A stretch of DNA of 64,000 bases from Prevotella sp. (GTDB lineage Bacteria > Bacteroidota > Bacteroidia > Bacteroidales > Bacteroidaceae): positions 1 through 64,000 of the forward strand of contig JALFCW010000120.1 of NCBI GenBank assembly GCA_022771625.1, given 5' to 3'. A program made the position numbers and the translations under genes. Shown here piece by piece: positions 55,341 to 63,166 of this stretch (the stretch's first letter is position 1; each line of letters begins with the position of its first letter). The notes beneath the pieces were generated by a model. The model did no database searches. It was not told where the DNA came from and saw only the letters and a list, made by a program, of their open reading frames with translations.

Positions 55341-56648
55341 TTATTCAACGTAGAATATCGGTTTGTCGGTCTTTGGGTCAACAGGATAATAGTGCACTGC
55401 ACTGTCGTTGGTTTTAATGCAGTGTGTGGATAGAATGGCATAAATCTCTGCTCCTGCCCATATCACGGGTCCATAGCCATGAGCTGCATAGTTATTGACA
55501 GGACGATAAGCATAGAAAGCCGGATCGAACGCAAGTCCTGTACCTACACAAGTGCCCTCCACCTGACCACTATTTGTGATATGCGCAGCGACATAGTTCC
55601 AGGCAAGAAGCGTCTGTCCGATATATGGCTCAGCCTCTATCCACCCTTTATTTATGGCATGCGCTAGACAATAGGCGTATATCGCCGTACACGATGTCTC
55701 AAGATATGTGTCGTTGCGGTCGAGCAACTGATGCCAAGCCCCATCAGAGGATTGGAGTGCCATCAGTCCGTTGAGGTGCTGCTTGAAACAATCAAGGATA
55801 TACGGGTCCTCTTTCACATCGAGCAATTCGCAGGCAGTGAGCAATGCCCAGCCGTTTGCTCTTCCCCAGAAGAACGACGGGTGATATCCCGACTCTGTAG
55901 GAGTCCATCCATGTCGGTATAGCGATTTCTCCTTCACCCACATCTTCTCACGGAAAAGACGGAACTGACGTAGTGCCTCGTCATAGTCTCCGTGAAGTGC
56001 AAGAGCAGGTATTCCCATAAACATGTCGTCAAGCCAAACAGTGTTCTTGACCGGGCGCAAGCGTGCAAACTGACCGTCTGAATAACGAAACTCCTTGTGG
56101 GCAATAAAGTCATAATATCTGTCTATTTGCTCCTGCCAAAGTTTATCATTTTTATTTCCCTTTATTCCCTTTGCCTTTATCATGGCGCAGCAGATGGCAC
56201 CACAGTCATCAAGTGCATCAGGAGAAACCACCTGCTCCATCAATACATCAATGTCCTCACCTTCATTCTTCATTTTTATAAAGCGTGGAGCTTGCTTGCA
56301 CAGAAAGTCCATACGGTCGATTGCATACTTTGTGTAGCGTGCATCACCGGTCACCTCGCCTGCTCTTAACATTGCCGAATAGGTCACTCCCCACTCGTAT
56401 GATGTCAGTCGGAAGTCACCTTTTCTAAGGTGCTTTCCCGTCTCGTCAAGTTCGGCAAATGTGGTCTTGTCAAGATAGTCTAATATACGGTCGATAGATG
56501 ACTTCACATCTTTCCTGTCCATCACTCCATAATTGTATTTATAGGCAGGTTTCATCAGGTGGAGAGGTGTCGTTGCATCATTTACTACATTCTGCGACAT
56601 GCATGATAAGGGTAAGAATGCCATTAAGGCAGCGAAAGTTAATTTCAT
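55341..56648 (-). CDS. GH105 unsaturated rhamnogalacturonyl hydrolase
   Basis: Removes the unsaturated galacturonyl residue from RG-lyase products such as unsaturated GalA-Rha. 435 residues, signal peptide (KLTFAALMAFLPLSCMSQ). (alpha/alpha)6 barrel with the catalytic-site segments VWLDDMFMGIPALAL (Asp, about residue 215), FFWGRANGWALL (about 262) and TCTAIYAYCLAH-type repeats (SCTAIYAYCLA). First gene of the minus-strand series GH105, PL26, GH115, PL11, (CE12), GH2. Its promoter carries one half of the rhamnose operator motif. Confidence 0.92.
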   Translation of the reverse strand: MKLTFAALMAFLPLSCMSQNVVNDATTPLHLMKPAYKYNYGVMDRKDVKSSIDRILDYLDKTTFAELDETGKHLRKGDFRLTSYEWGVTYSAMLRAGEVTGDARYTKYAIDRMDFLCKQAPRFIKMKNEGEDIDVLMEQVVSPDALDDCGAICCAMIKAKGIKGNKNDKLWQEQIDRYYDFIAHKEFRYSDGQFARLRPVKNTVWLDDMFMGIPALALHGDYDEALRQFRLFREKMWVKEKSLYRHGWTPTESGYHPSFFWGRANGWALLTACELLDVKEDPYILDCFKQHLNGLMALQSSDGAWHQLLDRNDTYLETSCTAIYAYCLAHAINKGWIEAEPYIGQTLLAWNYVAAHITNSGQVEGTCVGTGLAFDPAFYAYRPVNNYAAHGYGPVIWAGAEIYAILSTHCIKTNDSAVHYYPVDPKTDKPIFYVE

Positions 56649-56692
56649 TATCGTAGTGCTGAGTTAAAAGGTTATTAATCTTTATTTCGCTG

Positions 56693-56735
56693 CAAAAATA
56701 CGAATATTTTATCATTTTGAACTATAATATTTGAC
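56693..56735 (-). promoter_or_regulatory. Promoter of the GH105-PL26-GH115-PL11 operon
   Basis: The minus-strand -7 box TATTTTTG is at 56700-56693. A GTCAAATA motif (TATTTGAC at 56728-56735) ends 27 bp before it, the same gap as at rhaD and rhaB. The distal copy expected at 56749-56756 matches only 4 of 8 bases. Confidence 0.5.
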
Positions 56736-56834
56736 TTTTACCATTACTTTTTATTATTTTTATCAACTTTACAACTAAGGGAATGTGCCCAACCCCAAAA
56801 AAGTTAATGAAGACGAGCTTTCACCTGTCAACTG

Positions 56835-56978
56835 AATACCCTATTCACTTGACAACTGAATACCCTATTCTTATCACATTAGAATACCCTATTCTTATCA
56901 CATTAGAACACCCTATTCTTATCACATTAGAACACCCTATTCTTGTCACATTAGAACACCCTATCCACTTGTCAACTG
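56835..56978. repeat. Six-unit 24-bp tandem repeat
   Basis: Six units beginning AATACCCTATTC or AACACCCTATTC start at 56835, 56859, 56883, 56907, 56931 and 56955. The outer units end in a CACTTG(A/T)CAACTG half and the four inner ones in TTATCACATTAG. A further partial half lies at 56822-56834. This is within the 612-bp gap 56649-57260, which otherwise holds the GH105 promoter, an inverted repeat near 57036-57108 and the promoter of the ATPase gene. Confidence 0.9.
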
Positions 56979-57035
56979 AATAACCCAATAACTCCTTAAC
57001 CCAATAACCCCTTACTAAACTAACAATTGATTTTA

Positions 57036-57108
57036 CTGCCACTACTGCCACCTTTGCGTCTATCGACCTTATTTTCATATAGTTAAGTGGTGGCAGAAAA
57101 GGTGGCAG
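57036..57108. repeat. Doubled GTGGCAG inverted repeat
   Basis: CTGCCAC occurs at 57036-57042 and 57045-57051, and GTGGCAG at 57090-57096 and 57102-57108. An 11-bp perfect stem can form between 57045-57055 and 57098-57108, with an alternative 7-bp stem between the other copies. Confidence 0.8.
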
Positions 57109-57204
57109 AAGAAGGCTTTTTTGAGCCAAAAATTTGCATATTTCGAGATTTTTTAGTAACTTTACAGCGAAAAAACATCAATTTATAATATAATTAGAAA
57201 AACA

Positions 57205-57236
57205 TTTGGCAATGTCGATTTTTATTGTTACTTTTG
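57205..57236 (+). promoter_or_regulatory. Promoter of the AAA-ATPase/PD-(D/E)XK gene
   Basis: TTTG (57205-57208), 20 bp, TACTTTTG (57229-57236), 24 bp before the ATG. Confidence 0.7.
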
Positions 57237-57260
57237 CGGCAAAATTAATATATTAGCACA

Positions 57261-59012
57261 ATGGACGGAATAAGACAAATACCTTACGGAGTGTCAGACT
57301 TCGTGTCGATTAGAAGCAGAAATCTCTATTATATCGACAAGACAATGTATCTGGCTGAACTGGAAAGTCAGCCAGACACATTGATATTCATACGCCCACG
57401 CCGATTTGGTAAAAGCCTATTCATAAGTATGATGCAGGCATACTACGACAAGGCAATGGCAGGGCGGTTCGACAAGCTGTTTGGCGACCTTTGGGTGGGC
57501 AAACATCCGACACCGCTGCGCAACAGGTATCAGGTGATGTATTTCGACTATTCAAGGGCTGGAGGAACAATCGAGCGACTTGAGGAGAATTTCAATGAAT
57601 ACAGTTGTGGATGTATCGACTCATTTATTGACAGATACAAGGATGAATATCCCGAAAGAATTGTCGAGAAGGTATTACAGACCAATTCCACCCGCGCCAA
57701 GCTCAATCTTATCAACAATGCCGCACATGAGCTGCGAATACCTCTGTATCTCATCATCGACGAATACGACAACTTCACCAATATCGTGCTTAATGAGGAG
57801 GGCGAGGCAGTATATCATGCCATAACACATGCCAATGGTTTCTATCGAGACTTCTTCAAACTGTTTAAGGGCATGTTTGAGCGTATATTCCTGACAGGAG
57901 TAAGTCCTGTTACACTCGACGACCTCACCAGCGGCTTTAACATCGGTTGGAACGTGTCGATGAACCCTGAACTCGACAAAATGCTCGGATTCTCGACAGA
58001 GGATGTGAGGGAGATGTTCTCATATTATAAAAAGGTGGAATTATTGTCTGCTGATTGCGATATTGAGGCTATGATCGAAGAAATGAAGCCGTGGTATGAT
58101 AACTACTGCTTTGCCAAGGAATGTCTTGAAAGCGACATAAGGGTATTTAACTGCGACATGGTGATGTATTATCTCAGAAGCTATGTCTCTCGTGGTCATG
58201 CGCCCGAGATTATGCTCGACCCTAACACCAAGACCGACTATAACAAACTGAAGGGACTCATAAAACTCGACAAACTCGACGGCGACCGCAAGGGAGTGAT
58301 GCTCGAGATAATTGAAAAGGGAGAGATAAAGGCAACACTCGTCCCATCGTTCTCTGCCATGGAGATGACCAAGCCTGAGATATTCCCAAGCTTGCTGTTC
58401 TATTATGGGATGTTGACTATTACCGGTACAAGGGGCAGTAGGGTTATACTTGGCATACCAAACAACAACGTTAGAAAACAGTATTACAACTATATTCTTG
58501 AGGTGTATGACAAACTTGGCAACCATGTGAATATCCTAAAGTTAAAAGACTTTTTCGACATAATGGCATTTGACGGCAACTGGCGCGAATGTCTCCAATA
58601 TATGGCCGACTGCTACAAAAACCTTTCTTCTGTGCGCGACAGTATAGAGGGAGAACGCAACATACAGGGATTCTTCCTTGCATATCTCAATCTCAACGAC
58701 TACTATTACACAGCCCCGGAGGTAGAGGTGGCACACGGCTATTGCGACTTCTTCCTTCTGCCCAACCTCACCCATTACCAAGCTAATCACAGCTATATCC
58801 TCGAACTGAAATACATGCCGAAGAAAGACTATACCGAGGAGGCAGCCGAAAAGCAATGGCAGGAGGCTGTTGAGCAGATAAACGGCTATGCCGTGGCACC
58901 ACGCGTTGAAACCCTCCGCCAAGGCACGCAGATGCACAAAATTGTGATGCAGTTTGTGGGATGGGAACTACATAGGATGGAGGAAGTATCAGTCTTCAAA
59001 CATAAGGCGTGA
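57261..59012 (+). CDS. AAA-ATPase with C-terminal PD-(D/E)XK nuclease-like domain
   Basis: 583 residues, cytoplasmic. N-terminal AAA-like P-loop domain: RPRRFGKS (45-52) as Walker A and LYLIIDEYDNF (about 161-171) as Walker B. The C-terminal ~90 residues form a PDDEXK (DUF1703-type) module with HGYCDFFLLPN and YILELKYM (about 490-520) giving the D and E-x-K. Such genes are multi-copy in Prevotella and other gut Bacteroidetes, sometimes discussed as toxin, defence or mobile-element-linked, but without a settled role. It has its own promoter and meets the broken GH2 gene tail to tail. Confidence 0.9.
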   Translation: MDGIRQIPYGVSDFVSIRSRNLYYIDKTMYLAELESQPDTLIFIRPRRFGKSLFISMMQAYYDKAMAGRFDKLFGDLWVGKHPTPLRNRYQVMYFDYSRAGGTIERLEENFNEYSCGCIDSFIDRYKDEYPERIVEKVLQTNSTRAKLNLINNAAHELRIPLYLIIDEYDNFTNIVLNEEGEAVYHAITHANGFYRDFFKLFKGMFERIFLTGVSPVTLDDLTSGFNIGWNVSMNPELDKMLGFSTEDVREMFSYYKKVELLSADCDIEAMIEEMKPWYDNYCFAKECLESDIRVFNCDMVMYYLRSYVSRGHAPEIMLDPNTKTDYNKLKGLIKLDKLDGDRKGVMLEIIEKGEIKATLVPSFSAMEMTKPEIFPSLLFYYGMLTITGTRGSRVILGIPNNNVRKQYYNYILEVYDKLGNHVNILKLKDFFDIMAFDGNWRECLQYMADCYKNLSSVRDSIEGERNIQGFFLAYLNLNDYYYTAPEVEVAHGYCDFFLLPNLTHYQANHSYILELKYMPKKDYTEEAAEKQWQEAVEQINGYAVAPRVETLRQGTQMHKIVMQFVGWELHRMEEVSVFKHKA

Positions 59013-59044
59013 GTCAATTCGGGTTACCACCCTGATGGCAATAA

Positions 59045-61841
59045 TTAATTTGGCTTAATCCATTGCAGTAAGTCACACTCCACTATTCGCAGTTCGCTGC
59101 GAACCTTGTCGCCATCCTTTGCCTTGAAGAGGTCAAGCTCGTTGGCCACGGGGGCGGCAAGCTCCTTGATATTGCCAAACTTGTCGGAGTCGGAGGCTGA
59201 GCCTTGCAGTTTGATGGTTATGCTGCCCGCAGGTTGGGATGCGGCAAGGGGAAGATGAACGTAACCCAATGACACGGGAGTCTTGCCCTCCCAAACGAGG
59301 GTATCGTCGGCAAAGATCTGCAAGGGATACTCCCTCTTGCGCCATCCCGTAAGTTTGAGCACCACCTCATCCACGCGCGCCTTCTCCGCAAGTTCATATT
59401 TTATCCATGCCGTTGACATCCTGCCGTCGTTCTTCCATTCTGTGTCCTCACTGTCATCGTAAGAGAGGATGGCATCCTGCTGGTTGCATCCCGCAGTGGC
59501 CGACTTGCACTGTATGGTGCGCTTGATGTCCTTATAGGAAGGAGTGGCGGGAGTCTCTGACCTGACAAACTCGAATGGAGCGTTTGCTGCATCCTTCTTG
59601 GCATCAAGGGTGATGGACGATGCGGGCATACCGTCGCAGGTGACGTTAACACGCACAACACCCTCTTCGCCGGTGCTTCTCAGTAGAACACGGTTTACGC
59701 CACATTCAAGGGGCAGTGACTTGGAACGGATGCAGTTGGTGTCATGGCTATCCTTGCCGATACCGCCTATCCATTCCGCTGGACCCTCCACTGAGAAGTG
59801 CAGCATGTTGGTGGCTAGAGGATTGCGGCGACCCTTGTCGTCAAGAGCCTCTATCTCCAAGAGCACCATGTCGGCAACGAGCTGGTGGTTCTTTATATTG
59901 CTGATGCGAAGCGAGGTGGCCTTGCCTGTGGTCTCTATGCAATGCTCGGAGAGAGCCTTGCCGTCGGCACTGTATGAAATAGCCTTGATGTTTCCCTGCT
60001 CGAAGGCTATGTTCTCAAAGACATGCAGGAAATGGTAGGCCACGGAGTCGCGTCCCGTCTCCTTACCATTGACAAAGAGCCTTACCACTGGAGCGTCGCT
60101 CACTACATATACCGTCTTCTTGAAATCCATGTTGCCATTGTTCCTGTCACGGCAGTATTCCTCATAGTTCCAGTGTCCCACGATATGCGTCATCGACTTG
60201 TCGGGGGTAACCCATCCATTCCACATTACCTGGTGTGCATAGAAAGCATCCTTGGGCAGACGCATGGCATCCACCACGCCCGATGTACGGTAGTTTGACT
60301 CGCCACGGTTGTGGGTGTTGGTGTCGGAGAAGATAATCTTCGTGCCACCGTTGGATACTCGCAGTCCCGTTCCAGGACGTTCCATCCAGTAGTCATACCA
60401 CCGGCGCACCATCTCCACGGCAAACTGGTCGTTGTTCTGATTGTATGCCGAGGCGTCGGCATCTCTGTAGAGAGGACCGTCGCCGTGCTTGTGATATGGA
60501 TACGACCAGTCGTCCCAATAGCGGCGCAGAGCCTCGTCGCGGCAGTATTCCATTGCCCATACGGGCTTGCCAACCGACTTGTTGATATACAGCATCTCAC
60601 CGCCATATTCGGCACATGTCGCCTTGTTGAGCATCTCGCGGCATCCTATGGCACGGCCTCCGAGCGGGTCGTACTTGTCGCGCAGTTGTTTCATCTCCAT
60701 CTGGTGTTCCTCGCTGATGCCCTTGTTGCCACATTCGTAGAAGAGGATGGAAGGGTTGTTGCGGTTGTATATGATGGCGTCCCTCATCAGTTCCACCCTC
60801 TGTTCCCTGTGTCTTCCCTTCACGTCCTTCTCGACGTCTCCCGCGGGCATAGCCTGTATAAGTCCCACACGGTCGCACGACTCGATGTCCTGCTTCCATG
60901 GACATACGTGCATCCATCTCACGAGATTACCGCCCGAGAGTACCATCAGCTCATTGCTGTAGTCGCTCAGCCATGCCGGCACCGACATACCCACTCCAGG
61001 CCATTCGTTGGATGTGCGCTGAGCATATCCGTGCATCATCATGACACGGTCGTTCAGGTAGGTCATTCCGTCGCGGAAGGCGGTCTTGCGGAATCCTGTC
61101 GTGGTGGTCTGTCGGTCTATTACCTTTCCCTTGACAGTGATACTGGTGTTCACATCATACAGATAGCCATATCCCCACGACCAGAAATGCAGTCCTTCCA
61201 CCATCTTCTCAGCACTGACAGTGCGTGTCTCGCCCTTGTCCAAGTTGACTGGAGCAGAGGAGAAGGCAGACAGCTTGGAACCGTCGCGGTCGATGATTTC
61301 CACATTATACACAAAAGTCTGTTTCTTGCCCGTCTCGTTTCTCACCTCCGACTCGGCATGTATGATAGCCTTGCCGCCCTTCACGTCGTGATTCTTGGCA
61401 TAGACGTAAGTACCCGTTGTTCCGAGAGCGGAATAAAGTGGGAGTGTCTGATAGGGGCGGTCTGTCACGTGCAACTTCACGTTCTTGGGCAGTCCACCGT
61501 AGTTGGCGTTGAAGTTCTTGTTATTCCATTGAAATGAAGCCGGACTGAGGGTGTTGTTCGGAAGGTTGTTGTCTGTTTTCACCTCGAGGACATTCTCTTT
61601 CCCAATGCAACACCTTCTTACCCTTCCAAGTCTTGGGGGCAAGGAATGTCTTGGTGTAAGTCACCTCCGCGTCCGGCAGTTTTTCTATCGGCACCTTGAA
61701 AGCATACTCCTCGTTCCATGCCCGTGGCAGGGTAACCGATTTGTCGCCTATCTTCCATTCGGCGTTAAAGTTCTGCGAACGCTGTGCATACGCCGCCGCG
61801 ATGTTTAGGGCGGCAATTGCTATTATCGAAAGTTTCCTCAT
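59045..61841 (-). pseudogene. GH2 family glycosidase broken by an internal deletion/frameshift
   Basis: Two reading frames make one GH2 enzyme. 61841 to about 61610 encodes a signal peptide (RKLSIIAIAALNIAAAYAQ) and the start of the sugar-binding domain (SVTLPRAWNEEYAFKVP ... TWKGKKVL). From about 61605 to 59045 a second frame resumes with GKENVLEVKTDNNLP and continues through the TIM barrel (acid/base in LFYECGNKG, nucleophile in VWAMEYCRDEA) to discoidin-like C-terminal domains. Intact GH2 proteins have roughly 45 residues of the jelly-roll between GKKVL and GKENVL, so about 135-140 bp appear to be deleted out of frame. Otherwise the gene is open over more than 2.5 kb. It is either a young pseudogene or an assembly error. 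Its promoter looks intact. Confidence 0.82.
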
Positions 61842-61926
61842 TTACTACCAAGATTAATATACTCCTTCTTTCATGGCATTCAACCTGCGTCTGAATGTCA
61901 TCATAATGTTTTCTCCTTTTTGTTGG

Positions 61927-61958
61927 CAAAAATACAGAATTATTCTTGAATGACCAAA
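61927..61958 (-). promoter_or_regulatory. Promoter of the broken GH2 gene
   Basis: Minus strand: TTTG (61958-61955), 20 bp, TATTTTTG (61934-61927). This is a canonical pair, without the 21-bp operator. Confidence 0.65.
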
Positions 61959-62021
61959 CTTTTACTGAAAATTCTATTAAAATCTAATTTTAAAAGCTAC
62001 ATAACGAAGAAAAGAATACAG

Positions 62022-63026
62022 TTAATGATTAAACAAAGAATAGCTTGTGCATGAAATCCTACGGGCTATTATACTCCTTATGTTTTCTGTACCGGAATCC
62101 CTAATTGTTACGGTCTTACGTGGCCAGCCTACAAAATAATATTCCCTTGACTCGTATCCTTTTATGTCCACATCTCCATCCAATTCCTTATTGAAAAATT
62201 CGCCTATAGAGCCTTCTATTTTCTTCTCTTTTCCAAAGCCAACATTTGACAATCCTCTTGCCAACAGGCCGGAAAACCGCTCTTTAGGAATAACGGTTTC
62301 ACTAAGTGCCATGGTGAAACACCCTGCATACGTGCCGTCTTCCTCATAGTCATTATAGGCAATATACTTATATGTAACAGGTATTTCGCTCGATACTGAA
62401 TCAACGAAATTGTTTTGTCCCTCTTTGACTTGTATGCCATGACTTCCGAAAAGCAAGTCAAGCTCTGGAAACATTCCCATCATGCCTTGCTCGCTATTGA
62501 TGGTGTGGTCAAGCATTCCTTTTAAGCCTTTAAATGTTTCCTTATCCATGGTGTTTGCTTCATCATTCAACAAGGACTTAGCCTTGTCGTACAGCATTTT
62601 CCAGTTAGATATACCTTGAAGTGCGCCATACTCATCTAGTTTTACAATAACTTTTTCTCCTTTGATGGTTTCAAAGAATTTCTTCTCAAAAAACGCTTTC
62701 TTGATGTTATCATCAGCCTTAATATCATTACTTATCATTTCAAGCGTGTAGCCATTACCTGTTGTATCAGCAACAACTATCGATATGTTACGTGACAGTG
62801 TCTGAACAGATACAGTATCCTCGCCGACAACTCTCATATCTTGGTAATCGTACACATACGTCAGTGTATCATTCTTGCCGAAATATGCGATAATATTTAC
62901 TACGGAGTCCTCACTGAGTTCGGCTTCGTCATTGGTTTCATTGCTCTGAGCCAGAACCTGTGAAACTGACAATGGCATCAAAGCCAAACACCATACAATA
63001 ATACGAATAAATACGTTTTTCATCAT
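62022..63026 (-). CDS. Exported protein of unknown function
   Basis: 334 residues. Signal peptide (KNVFIRIIVWCLALMPLSVSQVLAQ), then a mature part rich in beta-strand patterns (SVVNIIAYFGKNDTLTYVYDYQDMRVVGEDTV, ISIVVADTTGNGYTLEMIS) and an acidic, lysine-rich middle. It resembles DUF6263-like exported proteins of Bacteroidetes in tone, but I do not place it in a family. No catalytic motif or lipobox is evident. Monocistronic: its own promoter is at 63041-63072, and the upstream gene ends at 63167. Confidence 0.7.
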   Translation of the reverse strand: MMKNVFIRIIVWCLALMPLSVSQVLAQSNETNDEAELSEDSVVNIIAYFGKNDTLTYVYDYQDMRVVGEDTVSVQTLSRNISIVVADTTGNGYTLEMISNDIKADDNIKKAFFEKKFFETIKGEKVIVKLDEYGALQGISNWKMLYDKAKSLLNDEANTMDKETFKGLKGMLDHTINSEQGMMGMFPELDLLFGSHGIQVKEGQNNFVDSVSSEIPVTYKYIAYNDYEEDGTYAGCFTMALSETVIPKERFSGLLARGLSNVGFGKEKKIEGSIGEFFNKELDGDVDIKGYESREYYFVGWPRKTVTIRDSGTENIRSIIARRISCTSYSLFNH

Positions 63027-63040
63027 TTTTTAATTTTTTT

Positions 63041-63072
63041 CAAAGTTAGTTCTTATTTTTCAAATACCCAAA
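63041..63072 (-). promoter_or_regulatory. Promoter of the unknown exported protein gene
   Basis: Minus strand: TTTG (63072-63069), 20 bp, TAACTTTG (63048-63041). A second TAACTTTG lies at 63100-63093 without a clear -33 partner. Confidence 0.65.
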
Positions 63073-63166
63073 TATTTTCTAATGTTATTATACAAAGTTA
63101 ATAAGAAAAATCAAACAATAAACATAAATTTCTGATTTTCACCTATATTTTTTGACGCAAGGCATA

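Noticed and set aside
56822..56978. CRISPR-like array
   Set aside because: Units are contiguous with no variable spacers, and no cas genes are nearby.
56783..56983. Open frame encoding octapeptide repeats through the 24-bp array
   Set aside because: The period is a multiple of three, so openness is automatic; no promoter or family match supports a gene. Kept only as a possibility in the repeat finding.
60311..61537. 408-codon plus-strand frame opposite the GH2 gene
   Set aside because: Antisense shadow; the minus-strand frame carries GH2 motifs and the plus frame has none.
63149..63156. Single TTTTTGAC matching the rhamnose operator half-site
   Set aside because: No second copy 21 bp away on either side and the -7 box spacing does not fit.
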